A stretch of DNA of 34,339 nucleotides, from positions 1-34,339 of the forward strand of contig NZ_CAMLDX010000031.1 in assembly GCF_946478885.1 (NCBI RefSeq). Direction: 5' to 3'. Position 1 is the stretch's first letter. Each line of letters starts with the position of its first letter. A program made the position numbers and the translations under genes. The notes under the pieces are model-generated. The model saw nothing but the letters and a program-made list of their open reading frames with translations. It had not been told where the DNA came from and searched no databases. This stretch comes from an uncultured Bacillus sp. (GTDB taxonomy: Bacteria; Bacillota; Bacilli; Bacillales_B; DSM-18226). Positions 8,252 through 15,045 of the stretch are shown here, in pieces.

Positions 8252-8296
8252 TTGGAAGCCTCCTTCTTGTACGGAATTCAATAATATTACCAAATA

Positions 8297-8314
8297 CTAT
8301 TACCTGGTACTAAT
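8297..8314 (-). promoter_or_regulatory. FapR-like operator
   Basis: Minus strand ATTAGTACCAGGTAATAG, an imperfect palindrome with the ATTAGTACC half-site typical of FapR operators. It lies 46 bases upstream of the FabHB-like start. If real, malonyl-CoA would relieve repression. Assigned from memory of the consensus. Confidence 0.55.
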
Positions 8315-8373
8315 TATATGCTATAAAGGATGATAATACCAATATTCAATGAAATATCTCCAGAGAAGATAAA

Positions 8374-8400
8374 TAGGCTGCCGGATTTCCCCGCAGCCTC
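8374..8400 (-). terminator. terminator of the FAD oxidoreductase gene
   Basis: Minus strand: AGGCTGCGG ... CCGGCAGCCT stem (7-9 bp with a bulge), followed by TATTTATCTTCTC. It lies about 35 bases after the stop at 8433. Confidence 0.65.
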
Positions 8401-8432
8401 AGTAATAATCCTTTGTTTATTTTTTGTATCGA

Positions 8433-8996
8433 TTATGCTTTTAATACATCGTGATCAACGTATCGAGCACCGTTAAGTTCACTAATCACGTTGATTGCCA
8501 CTTTCGCACCGTCGCCGGCTGTAATAATGGTATGCATGCTTACACCTGCGCAGGTTCCTGCTGCCCAAATCCCCTCAATATTTGTCTTACCAGCCACATC
8601 AACATCGAAAATAGTTTTGACCCTTGGCTCAGTACCAGGCTTTGTTGTTAAACCAGCACTACCGGCTAAGTCCGTCATCATACCGGTTGCAATGATAACG
8701 TTTTTGGCTTCTACAGAACCGTTTTCTGTTTCAATTTTAAAACCTTCGTTTGTTTTGCTGATGCCAGTTACTGTTGTTTCGATAAGCTCCGCACCAAATT
8801 TTTTTGCCTGTGCAATGCCTGTTGCCACCATATCAGGACCCGAAATTTCAGAAACTCCATAGTGGTTTTCCATCCATGCTCTTTTTGTAACACTTTTATT
8901 ACTATCTAAAATAACCGTTTTCTTGCCGGATTTTGCTGAAAATAATGCTGCACTTCCACCTGCTGGACCTGCACCGATTACTGCTATTTCATACAT
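8433..8996 (-). CDS. short FAD-dependent oxidoreductase (thioredoxin-reductase-like fold)
   Basis: 187 residues. The dinucleotide-binding motif GAGPAGGSAAL is at residues 8-18, an ATGMM strand follows mid-protein, and a second FAD motif (IEGIWAAGTCAGVSMHTIITAGDGAKVA) is near the C-terminus. This is the FAD-domain pattern of class II pyridine-nucleotide disulphide oxidoreductases. However, the protein is about 120 residues shorter than thioredoxin reductase: the NADPH domain and the redox CxxC are missing. It therefore cannot be an ordinary thioredoxin reductase and may need a partner electron donor. Strong AAAAGGAGAG site before the ATG. Monocistronic, with its own terminator. Substrate unknown. 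Confidence 0.8.
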   Translation of the reverse strand: MYEIAVIGAGPAGGSAALFSAKSGKKTVILDSNKSVTKRAWMENHYGVSEISGPDMVATGIAQAKKFGAELIETTVTGISKTNEGFKIETENGSVEAKNVIIATGMMTDLAGSAGLTTKPGTEPRVKTIFDVDVAGKTNIEGIWAAGTCAGVSMHTIITAGDGAKVAINVISELNGARYVDHDVLKA

Positions 8997-9431
8997 ATTG
9001 GAAATCTCTCCTTTTCTATGTAATTTATTTCATACTATTTATTTTATCAGTTTAAAATATGTTTTAAAAACAATATGCTTTTTCATTTCAGCTTCCTTTC
9101 TGCAATATGCTATTCTCTTGCAATGATAGTATGAAAAAATTACAAATATTCCAACAATATTATATTTGCAAATTTCAGATAATATTGTTACTATGAACAA
9201 CAGAGTAGCATGTAGTCATTTTGTTTCACAGTTGTGAAAATGATTTGGATTGGGATTTGTTTTTTACCCTTAGATACATAATGAACTGAACAATTGCTTC
9301 CTTTGCTAATTACCTTTAAATACAGCGCTCCTGAAGAAGCATTGAATCTGCTTTTCAACTGTGAAACCTTTATGATCGTATTATTGAAGAAGTTTCGGAA
9401 GGCAATAAATAATGCTGTGGAGGCAGGAAAC
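8997..9431. other. 435-base spacer between divergent genes
   Basis: No convincing gene. Open frames here are leader extensions of the enoyl-CoA hydratase or antisense to it. The spacer is very AT-rich and holds the nested palindromes at 9154-9188. I could not place a confident -35/-10 pair for either flanking gene. Confidence 0.5.
9154..9188. promoter_or_regulatory. nested palindromes, candidate operator
   Basis: Perfect 9-bp arms ACAATATTA (9154-9162) and TAATATTGT (9180-9188) enclose a perfect 10-bp palindrome ATTTGCAAAT (9164-9173). It lies between two divergent genes. No regulator is assigned. Confidence 0.4.
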
Positions 9432-10211
9432 ATGGATCACCAATATTTAATAACCGAAATCGAAAACGATGTAGCAGTCGTCACCATTCATCATGCACCC
9501 GGAAATAAATTAAATTCACAGGTGTATCTAGAATTAACTAACGTTATGAATGAATTAGAAGCGAATGAAGATGTCCGTGCTATTGTGATTACCGGAGCAG
9601 GGAAAGAAGCCTTTGTTGCCGGCGCTGAAATTGAAGAAATGCTTGATTTGGATACAGTTGGAATGATGAATCTAACTCAAATCACTAGAGTTTCTTTTTC
9701 CAGAATTGAAAATATTAATAAGCCAGTCATTGCAGCAGTTAATGGTGAAGCGCGCGGAGGCGGATTGGAGCTTGCCTTATGTGCCGACTTGAGGATTGCT
9801 TCTGACAATGCTCAATTTTCATTTCCGGAAATCAATTTAGGCGTTATCCCAGGCGGTGGTGGAACTCAACGTATCCAGAAACTGGTTGGCTTAGGTATGG
9901 CAAAGGAATTATTATATTTCGGCGAGCCCATTAATGCCCAAAGAGCCTATCAATTAAATATCGTAAACAAAGTTGTTCCACAGGATGAACTCCTTCCAAA
10001 TGCGAAAGAATGGGCGGGAAAATTGGCACAAAAAGCGCCTGTGGCAATGAGACAGATGAAGCTTGCCGTTAACACAGGTTCAAATGTTGATCTTGAATCT
10101 GCACTGACGATTGAAGCCACCGCTTATGACGGTGCATTTGCGACCCAAGACCGTCGGGAAGGCATGGCCGCACGAGTTGAAAACAGAAAACCGAATTTTA
10201 TTGGTAAATAA
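9432..10211 (+). CDS. enoyl-CoA hydratase / crotonase family
   Basis: 259 residues from the ATG at 9432, preceded by GGAGG 8 nt upstream; the 46 codons before it lack family similarity. It hydrates trans-2-enoyl-CoA, or performs a related crotonase reaction, in fatty acid or amino acid breakdown. The oxyanion-hole segment reads AGAEIEEM. The second signature is NGEARGGGLELALCADLRIAS, and the catalytic glutamate lies in FPEINLGVIPGGGGTQRI. The C-terminal R-N-x-P-x-F ending is present (NRKPNFIGK). Its length fits stand-alone mitochondrial-type hydratases such as FadB (YsiB) of B. subtilis. There are no fad neighbours, so the pathway is not fixed by context. Dispersed repeat copy 2 follows directly. 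Confidence 0.88.
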   Translation: MDHQYLITEIENDVAVVTIHHAPGNKLNSQVYLELTNVMNELEANEDVRAIVITGAGKEAFVAGAEIEEMLDLDTVGMMNLTQITRVSFSRIENINKPVIAAVNGEARGGGLELALCADLRIASDNAQFSFPEINLGVIPGGGGTQRIQKLVGLGMAKELLYFGEPINAQRAYQLNIVNKVVPQDELLPNAKEWAGKLAQKAPVAMRQMKLAVNTGSNVDLESALTIEATAYDGAFATQDRREGMAARVENRKPNFIGK

Positions 10212-10230
10212 TCATAACTCCTACCTCAAA

Positions 10231-10340
10231 GGGAGCTGCTCCAAAAGCAGAGGTATCAGACACCACCCTACACTTTGCATAAATCTGCATTGGATATAGA
10301 TGTCTTGTAGATACCTGACACTTGATGGGACAGCCCTTTT
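10231..10340. repeat. dispersed intergenic repeat, copy 2
   Basis: GGGAGCTGCTCC at one end, then GGTATCAGACACCACC, GCATAAATCTGCA, GGATATAGAT, ATACCTGACAC, and GGGACAGCC at the other end. The partly complementary ends suggest it folds or once moved as a small non-coding element. It may also help end transcription of the upstream gene. Confidence 0.8.
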
Positions 10341-10412
10341 CATTTCGTCATGAATCGGTTCGGCAAAAGCCGAACCCCATGCCGTTTTCTGGCTGAATTA
10401 GAAAATTTTTTA

Positions 10413-10449
10413 TTAATTTATACTTTTTAGTTGAAAAAGTATAAATTAA
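10413..10449. promoter_or_regulatory. 16-bp inverted repeat over the sodA promoter
   Basis: Perfect arms TTAATTTATACTTTTT (10413-10428) and AAAAAGTATAAATTAA (10434-10449) with a 5-nt centre. It covers the -35 box and most of the spacer. The core ATACTT-N11-AAGTAT (10420-10442) recurs at 11954-11976. Likely a repressor operator. Confidence 0.65.
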
Positions 10450-10459
10450 GCTTTATAAT
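10431..10459 (+). promoter_or_regulatory. sigma-A promoter of sodA
   Basis: TTGAAA (10431-10436), 17-nt spacer, TATAAT (10454-10459). The sodA start is 49 bases past the -10 box. Confidence 0.85.
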
Positions 10460-10507
10460 CTAGACATAGTAAAAATTATGAATTTAAATTTTAGGAGGAA
10501 TCATAAA

Positions 10508-11122
10508 ATGGCAAAATACGAATTACCCGCATTACCATACGCAGCTAACGCTTTAGAACCATATATCGATGAGCAAACAATGACCATTCACCATGATCGC
10601 CACCATGCTACATATGTAAATAACTTAAATGCAGCACTGGAAGGTCATGATGAACTTTCAAGCAAACCAGTTGAGGAATTAATTGCAAACCTTGATGCAG
10701 TACCTGAAAATATTCGTACTGCTGTTCGTAACAATGGCGGCGGGCATGCCAACCACAGCTTATTCTGGAAGCTTTTAGCTCCTAATGCTGGCGGAGCACC
10801 TACTGGTGAAGTTGCTGAAGCTATCAACGCTGCTTTTGGAAGCTATGAAAACTTCAAAGACGAATTTACTAAAGCTGCAACAGGCCGCTTCGGTTCTGGC
10901 TGGGCATGGCTGGTTGTTGAAAATGGAAAGCTTGCTGTTACAAGCACTGCAAACCAAGATAGCCCACTTTCTGAAGGAAAAACGCCTATCCTTACTCTAG
11001 ATGTTTGGGAGCATGCTTACTACTTAAAATATCAAAACAAACGTCCTGAATATATTAATGCATTCTTCAACGTTATTAACTGGGACGAAGTAAACAGCCT
11101 GTATCGTGCTGCTAAAGCTTAA
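10508..11122 (+). CDS. sodA: superoxide dismutase, Mn-type
   Basis: 204 residues from the ATG at 10508 (TTTTAGGAGG site); the frame upstream to 10478 is leader. It dismutates superoxide in the cytoplasm. All four metal ligands are visible: His28 ([11 protein letters not shown]), His83 ([10 protein letters not shown]), Asp165 and His169 (LDVWEHAYY). The glutamine in STANQDSPL (Gln150) together with GGG before HANH is the pattern of manganese enzymes. It is monocistronic, with its own strong promoter and terminator, and faces a SufR-like regulator gene. The large palindrome on its promoter suggests control beyond the housekeeping level. Confidence 0.96.
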   Translation: MAKYELPALPYAANALEPYIDEQTMTIHHDRHHATYVNNLNAALEGHDELSSKPVEELIANLDAVPENIRTAVRNNGGGHANHSLFWKLLAPNAGGAPTGEVAEAINAAFGSYENFKDEFTKAATGRFGSGWAWLVVENGKLAVTSTANQDSPLSEGKTPILTLDVWEHAYYLKYQNKRPEYINAFFNVINWDEVNSLYRAAKA

Positions 11123-11136
11123 TAAACATTGATAAC

Positions 11137-11168
11137 AAATCACCTTCTGCCTGGCAGAAGGTGATTTT
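11137..11168. terminator. bidirectional terminator between sodA and the SufR-like gene
   Basis: AAATCACCTTCTGC / GCAGAAGGTGATTTT stem of about 14 bp with a 4-nt loop, then TTTTATTTG on the plus strand. The A/T-rich flanks allow use from both sides; the two genes converge here. Confidence 0.88.
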
Positions 11169-11207
11169 ATTTGTTAAAGAAAGGGGCTCACTGACGAACT
11201 AATCATT

Positions 11208-11861
11208 TCATGAACGAGCCTCTTTTCCCTTTGAATCATATTGGATAAGAAACTTGCAGGCATGATCCCCTTCCGTTTTACACGAGGTTCTGGTTACTTT
11301 CGCTGTTTTTAATACACATTTAAGCATATTTGTTTCACAACTGCAGGCAATTGTATACTCCTTCGCCACCGATAATATAGGACAATTATGCTCTATCAGC
11401 TCGTATGCTCCGGGTGCAGGTTCCTTGAAATCAGCCATATACCCTTTCTCATTTCGAATCGCAGTCAATTCCCTGATTTTATCTGCATCAGAAAGATTCA
11501 TTAATTTTCTTGCGAGTTCACTTGTCAACCGTTCTTCTCTTTTTTTGAATAATCCTTCTACTGTCTCCCTGCCATAGATCTTTTCTACATCCCGAAGAAA
11601 TTCCAATGTAATCCCTTCATAATTTTTTGGAAAAAGCTTTTCTCCTTTGTCAGTAAGAGAGTATAGCTGCAGCGGTCTGCCCATAGGCTGTTTCAATTCA
11701 CTTGTTTGAATGAGCGCATCCTTTTCCAGCTGTGTTAGATGCTTGCGAATGGCCATATGAGTAATATTTAAACGTTCTGTCAGATCATTAACCGACATGA
11801 AACCACTTTTTTTCAATTGCTCAAGAATCTTATCCTTTGTTGAAATATTTTTTTGTTCCAC
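11208..11861 (-). CDS. SufR-like winged-helix regulator with C-terminal cysteine cluster
   Basis: 217 residues if read from the GTG at 11861, which fits the AGAGGTGA site; a GTG at 11870 is the alternative. The N-terminal third is a winged helix (STKDKILEQLKKSG, then LTERLNITHMAIRKHLTQLE and MGRPLQLYSLTDKG). The C-terminal part carries six cysteines at 160, 173, 175, 182, 194 and 202. This arrangement resembles DeoR/SufR-type proteins that hold an Fe-S cluster and sense iron or oxidative state. Its probable targets are hinted at by an inverted motif shared between its upstream region and the sodA promoter. Cluster binding is inferred, not shown. Confidence 0.75.
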   Translation of the reverse strand: MEQKNISTKDKILEQLKKSGFMSVNDLTERLNITHMAIRKHLTQLEKDALIQTSELKQPMGRPLQLYSLTDKGEKLFPKNYEGITLEFLRDVEKIYGRETVEGLFKKREERLTSELARKLMNLSDADKIRELTAIRNEKGYMADFKEPAPGAYELIEHNCPILSVAKEYTIACSCETNMLKCVLKTAKVTRTSCKTEGDHACKFLIQYDSKGKEARS

Positions 11862-11932
11862 GTTGCTCACCTCTATTTAGTTAATTTGTGGAAAAATATT
11901 GCAAGATATAATCATCGATTGGAGGAAAGCAC

Positions 11933-11971
11933 TTGCGATTATTTATCATTATGATACTTATTATATTATAA
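11933..11971 (+). CDS. possible 12-aa hydrophobic micropeptide, TTG start
   Basis: TTGGAGG followed 7 nt later by TTG opens a 12-codon frame, MRLFIIMILIIL, ending in TAA. The peptide is almost entirely hydrophobic. It overlaps both palindromes in this region, so translation may be incidental. It could equally be a leader peptide. Only the site, frame and composition support it. Confidence 0.25.
   Translation: MRLFIIMILIIL
11944..11956. promoter_or_regulatory. TATCAT-T-ATGATA palindrome
   Basis: Perfect 6-1-6 palindrome, similar in layout to PerR/Fur 7-1-7 boxes but with C/G at the fifth positions. It overlaps by three bases the ATACTT-N11-AAGTAT motif beside it. Confidence 0.4.
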
Positions 11972-11976
11972 AGTAT
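11954..11976. promoter_or_regulatory. ATACTT-N11-AAGTAT inverted motif upstream of the SufR-like gene
   Basis: Identical outer hexamers and identical 11-base gap to the motif centred on the sodA promoter (10420-10442). It lies about 95 bases upstream of the regulator start, suggesting autoregulation by the same factor that acts on sodA. Confidence 0.55.
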
Positions 11977-11998
11977 AAAAAATAGAAAGGATACAACC

Positions 11999-12052
11999 AT
12001 GAAAAGAGTAAATATTACGATATCTTTCATGGGGATATTTCATTATAAATAA
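11999..12052 (+). CDS. possible 17-aa micropeptide
   Basis: AGAAAGGATACAACC precedes an ATG opening an 18-codon frame, MKRVNITISFMGIFHYK, with stop TAA. It is followed by a small GAACAG/CTGTTC hairpin. No known family. Support rests only on the site, the start and the hairpin. Confidence 0.3.
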   Translation: MKRVNITISFMGIFHYK

Positions 12053-12137
12053 GTGAACAGCAATTCACTGTTCGCTCCTTCTCCCATTTATTACAAACTA
12101 AAAGTATGATTCTGTTCATAAAGCTCTTTACATTTCA

Positions 12138-12169
12138 CTGCTTAATTGAAATGTTTTTCAATTAAGCAG
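12138..12169. repeat. perfect 13-bp hairpin without a T-run
   Basis: CTGCTTAATTGAA / TTCAATTAAGCAG with a 6-nt loop. Neither side is followed by a T-run, so it is not a classical terminator. Role unknown. Confidence 0.5.
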
Positions 12170-12308
12170 CATTAGTAATGGTTTCCGGCAGGGTGCTACC
12201 CACGATAATATTATTAAAATATACTTCTGTTCTTACGTCTGTTTGAAAGAGGAATCCGTTTTTTCAGTTCCTGACATTCATCGTGGCGAGCTCCATATAT
12301 TTCAGCTG

Positions 12309-12818
12309 TTATTCAGTAAGCTCATTTAATACCCTCTCTTCAGCCGGTATACGAATCGCTAAAATGAATCCATTTAAGAGAGTGAACAATATGGCGGTAT
12401 AATAGGCCTGAAACAGTAAAGGAATGATAAGAAATTCAAGGGTGACAACAAGATAATTAGGATGTTTCATGAAGCGGTATGGACCTTTTTTTACAAGTGA
12501 TGCATCAGGCAGGACAATAATTTTCGTGTTCCAAAACCTTCCCAAGGAGGATATGATCCATATTCGCACCAGCTGGGTCACGGCAAAAAGTAGCAGCAGG
12601 AGTGGCCAAACAGGTGACAGCTCCTTATGCCAAATTGTGACTTCAAGATAATATACGAGAAAAAGCAACGAGTGAATCAACACGATGAACCGGTAATGTT
12701 TCTGACCAAATTCCTTGGCACCCCTTTTTTTCATCCATTGTTCATTCTGCCGTGCAATCATCAGTTCAACCATACGCTGAACAAAAAGCAGCAGAAGAAA
12801 CGCATAAAATACAGACAT
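12309..12818 (-). CDS. bpsB: BpsB-like alkylpyrone O-methyltransferase (ICMT family membrane protein)
   Basis: 169 residues with about five hydrophobic segments. The isoprenylcysteine carboxyl methyltransferase signature is visible: GPYRFMKHPNYLVVTLEF near residue 113, with a late AEERVL acid pair. In B. subtilis the homologue YpbQ/BpsB methylates the pyrones made by BpsA. Here the ATG follows the bpsA stop codon after a single base (TAGGATG), with AAGGTGG as ribosome site inside the end of bpsA, so the two are translationally coupled. Predicted membrane location fits the lipid-like substrate. Confidence 0.88.
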   Translation of the reverse strand: MSVFYAFLLLLFVQRMVELMIARQNEQWMKKRGAKEFGQKHYRFIVLIHSLLFLVYYLEVTIWHKELSPVWPLLLLLFAVTQLVRIWIISSLGRFWNTKIIVLPDASLVKKGPYRFMKHPNYLVVTLEFLIIPLLFQAYYTAILFTLLNGFILAIRIPAEERVLNELTE

Positions 12819-12819
12819 C

Positions 12820-13905
12820 CTAACACCACCTTAATAACAAAAGCTCTGAGCTGAAACCTGGCCCAAGTGAAGTACAAAGTCCCCAATCACCAGGATTTCC
12901 TCTATGAAGAAAGCGATGCAGGACAAATAATACCGTCGCTGATGACATATTCCCGTATTCTCTTAATACCTCAAGCGACAAGTGCACCATATCAGGATGA
13001 AGGTCCAAGGAATTTACGTATGCATCCAGTACCTTTTTTCCTCCCGGATGTGCAATAAAGTGCGTGATCTTCTCCATTGTAATCTGTTGACTTTGTAAAA
13101 AGTGTGAGACATTTGGCTTCAACCATTTTTCTACTATAGACGGGATATCTTTTGAAAAAACTACAAACAGGCCGTCATTTTTTATTTCCCAGCCCATCAC
13201 GTCCAGAGAATTTCGCATGGTAATTGATTGGGTAGCAAGTATTCTTGGCAATGCCGGCATGCTGCTAATTTGACTTTCATCCACTTCGTCGCCTGCAACT
13301 AGCACACATGCCCCTCCATCGGCAAACAATGAAGTTCCAATGAGATTGCTTTTGGAACGATCATTGTACTGGAAGGTCATGCTGCACAATTCGACGCTTA
13401 CTACCAGTACCTTCGCTTTCGAATATGCCTTACAGTATTCAAACGCGCGCGATAACCCTACTGCACCACCGGCACAGCCTAGTCCCCAAACAGGGATGCG
13501 TTTTGTCCGCTCTGAAAAGGGCAGAATATTCATGATACGCGCTTCGATACTGGGTGTTGCCACACCAGTCGTCGTAATGAAAAAAATAGCTTCAATTTCT
13601 TCACAAGCTATTTCACGTTTTAAAAGCGTTTCATTGGTAAGACAGTTCATGATAGCCTCTGCCCCAAGATCAATAGCCGCCTCGATAAAGGCCTTGTTTT
13701 TTTCCTCAAAGGTATGAGGCCGTCTGTACCAGGGCATGTCTTTCACAAAATGCCGTTTCTCCACATGTCCGTTGGGAAATGCCTTTAACAGGCGTTCGAT
13801 ATCTTGAAATGATTTCGAGAAAATCTCCCGTGAAAAATTCATTACTTCCTTTTGTTCTAGAATAAACGGCGGAACCGCCTCTCCAACTGAAATAATTACT
13901 GGCAT
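12820..13905 (-). CDS. bpsA: BpsA-like type III polyketide synthase (alkylpyrone synthase)
   Basis: 361 residues from the ATG at 13905 (AGGAGAT site); the frame upstream to 13950 is leader. It is a chalcone-synthase-fold enzyme that extends long-chain acyl-CoA with malonyl-CoA units to alkylpyrones. The triad is complete: Cys144 (WGLGCAGGAVGL), His286 (FIAHPGGKKV) and Asn319 (YGNMSSATVL). Length and N-terminal wording (MPVIISVGEAVPPF) match Bacillus BpsA. It is paired with bpsB. The products are triketide pyrones of unclear function, thought to sit in the membrane. Confidence 0.93.
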   Translation of the reverse strand: MPVIISVGEAVPPFILEQKEVMNFSREIFSKSFQDIERLLKAFPNGHVEKRHFVKDMPWYRRPHTFEEKNKAFIEAAIDLGAEAIMNCLTNETLLKREIACEEIEAIFFITTTGVATPSIEARIMNILPFSERTKRIPVWGLGCAGGAVGLSRAFEYCKAYSKAKVLVVSVELCSMTFQYNDRSKSNLIGTSLFADGGACVLVAGDEVDESQISSMPALPRILATQSITMRNSLDVMGWEIKNDGLFVVFSKDIPSIVEKWLKPNVSHFLQSQQITMEKITHFIAHPGGKKVLDAYVNSLDLHPDMVHLSLEVLREYGNMSSATVLFVLHRFLHRGNPGDWGLCTSLGPGFSSELLLLRWC

Positions 13906-14021
13906 TAGTCTATCTCCTAATATTGGTAATTTATATTTTATATTACGCATAATAGGAAAAAATATACTGTTTCATATAGAGGCTTGCCATCAGAGTGCAA
14001 ATCATGAACAGTACTTACAGA

Positions 14022-14071
14022 AAAAGCCTAAATAGGCCACGCGAAATTGATCGCTTGTCTTTTAGGCTTTT
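14022..14071. terminator. two-level hairpin in the bpsA-fruR divergent spacer
   Basis: Outer arms AAAAGCCTAAA / TTTAGGCTTTT (11 bp) enclose an inner GCGA/TCGC stem. It looks like a bidirectional terminator, yet no gene ends here, as the flanking genes diverge. It may insulate the two promoters or be a relic of a lost gene. Confidence 0.5.
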
Positions 14072-14197
14072 GCATCAATTTATCCTTTTCTTGAAGAAAA
14101 CACATTTTCTATTGAAAACCTATCATCTTTACTTCTTTATTTGAAGAATTTTGCTCTTATTTGATATTTTTGATAGATTTTGAGCGATAAAGAAATA

Positions 14198-14237
14198 TTT
14201 TGGTTGATTATGATTGATTTTGGTTGACTTTTGATGA
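14198..14237. promoter_or_regulatory. 10-bp phased tandem repeats, candidate FruR operator
   Basis: Four consecutive 10-base units: TTTTGGTTGA, TTATGATTGA, TTTTGGTTGA, CTTTTGATGA. The third unit contains the -35 box. Weaker TTGAT/TGAT/TGAG units continue the 10-base rhythm upstream from about 14161. Direct repeats at helical spacing are typical of DeoR-family sugar regulators. Confidence 0.6.
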
Positions 14238-14252
14238 TTTACTTAGTACACT
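14224..14252 (+). promoter_or_regulatory. sigma-A promoter of the fru operon
   Basis: TTGACT (14224-14229), 17-nt spacer, TACACT (14247-14252). It is 44 bases upstream of the fruR start and overlaps the repeat operator. Confidence 0.7.
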
Positions 14253-14270
14253 TCAAGTACAAGGAAATAT

Positions 14271-14284
14271 TGAAAGCGTTTTAG
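14271..14284 (+). promoter_or_regulatory. cre-like site (catabolite repression)
   Basis: TGAAAGCGTTTTAG fits the CcpA site TGWNANCGNTNWCA except for the last two bases. It lies between the promoter and the fruR start, a position where CcpA would act as a roadblock. Confidence 0.4.
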
Positions 14285-14295
14285 GAGGTGGTCTT

Positions 14296-15045
14296 TTGTT
14301 AGAACCGGAACGCCATAAATTAATTTTAGACTTATTAAAACAAAAAAATACAGTTAAAATTCATGAGCTTGTCGATTTGACAAATTCATCTGAATCCACT
14401 ATCCGCCGGGATTTAACGCAATTGGAACAAGCTAAATTTCTGAAAAGGGTTCATGGTGGTGCATCTCGGCTGCAAGGCAAGCTTCAAGAACCAACCATGT
14501 CAGAGAAATCTTCCAAAAACCTTCAGGCTAAACGCCAGATTGCAAAATATGCCGGCAGTATAGTCGAAGAGGGCGATTGTATTTATCTTGATGCTGGATC
14601 GACGGTTTTTGAAATCATTCCCTATCTGCCAAACAACATTGTCGTGGTGACAAATGGTTTGATGCATACAAACGAACTGTTAGAAAAGAACATAAAAACC
14701 TTTTTAATCGGGGGATACATCAAGCTGACAACAAAAGCAATAATTGGCCGCGGCGCTTTGGAAAGTCTTGAAAAATACCGCTTTGATAAATGCTTTTTGG
14801 GCGTGAATGGAATTCATCCGCAATTCGGTTATACAACTCCGGATCAGGAAGAAGCAATGATCAAGAATCTTGCCCTGTCCCTTTCGCGCGAAGCTTATGT
14901 CGTCGCAGACGAATCAAAGTTCTCAGAAATTTCTTTTGCCAAAATTGCGGACATTAACGAAGCAACGATTATTACAAATGAACTTGACAACAGTTCACTG
15001 GACCATTATATTGGCAAAACGCAAATAAAGGTGGTTACTCCATGA
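14296..15045 (+). CDS. fruR: FruR, DeoR-family repressor of the fructose operon
   Basis: 249 residues from the TTG at 14296, which is served by TTAGGAGGTGG; the in-frame ATG at 14224 overlaps the promoter and is not used. The N-terminal DeoR helix-turn-helix is clear (ERHKLILDLLKQKNTVKIHELVDLTNSSESTIRRDLTQLE, then VHGGASR). The C-terminal sugar-phosphate-sensing domain carries DAGSTVFEI and the ADESKF motif. It probably responds to fructose 1-phosphate. First gene of fruR-fruK-fruA, overlapping fruK by 4 bases (ATGA). Confidence 0.93.
   Translation: MLEPERHKLILDLLKQKNTVKIHELVDLTNSSESTIRRDLTQLEQAKFLKRVHGGASRLQGKLQEPTMSEKSSKNLQAKRQIAKYAGSIVEEGDCIYLDAGSTVFEIIPYLPNNIVVVTNGLMHTNELLEKNIKTFLIGGYIKLTTKAIIGRGALESLEKYRFDKCFLGVNGIHPQFGYTTPDQEEAMIKNLALSLSREAYVVADESKFSEISFAKIADINEATIITNELDNSSLDHYIGKTQIKVVTP

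Larger units (their letters stand above)
11862..12308. other. 447-base spacer with operator-like palindromes, two micro-ORFs and hairpins
   Basis: The spacer holds the control region of the minus-strand SufR-like gene and, on the plus strand, two tiny ribosome-bound-looking frames (11933-11971, 11999-12052). It also holds a small GAACAG/CTGTTC hairpin near 12057-12080 and a perfect 13-bp hairpin at 12138-12169. The last 130 bases show nothing I can name. Confidence 0.5.

Noticed and set aside
8491..8862. 123-codon plus frame
   Set aside because: Antisense to the FAD oxidoreductase gene; low-complexity composition and no ribosome site.
13340..13717. 125-codon plus frame
   Set aside because: Antisense shadow inside bpsA, which carries its full catalytic triad.
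14224..14295. ATG at 14224-region as the fruR start
   Set aside because: It coincides with the -35 promoter box. The TTG at 14296 has a strong ribosome site and gives the family's usual N-terminus.
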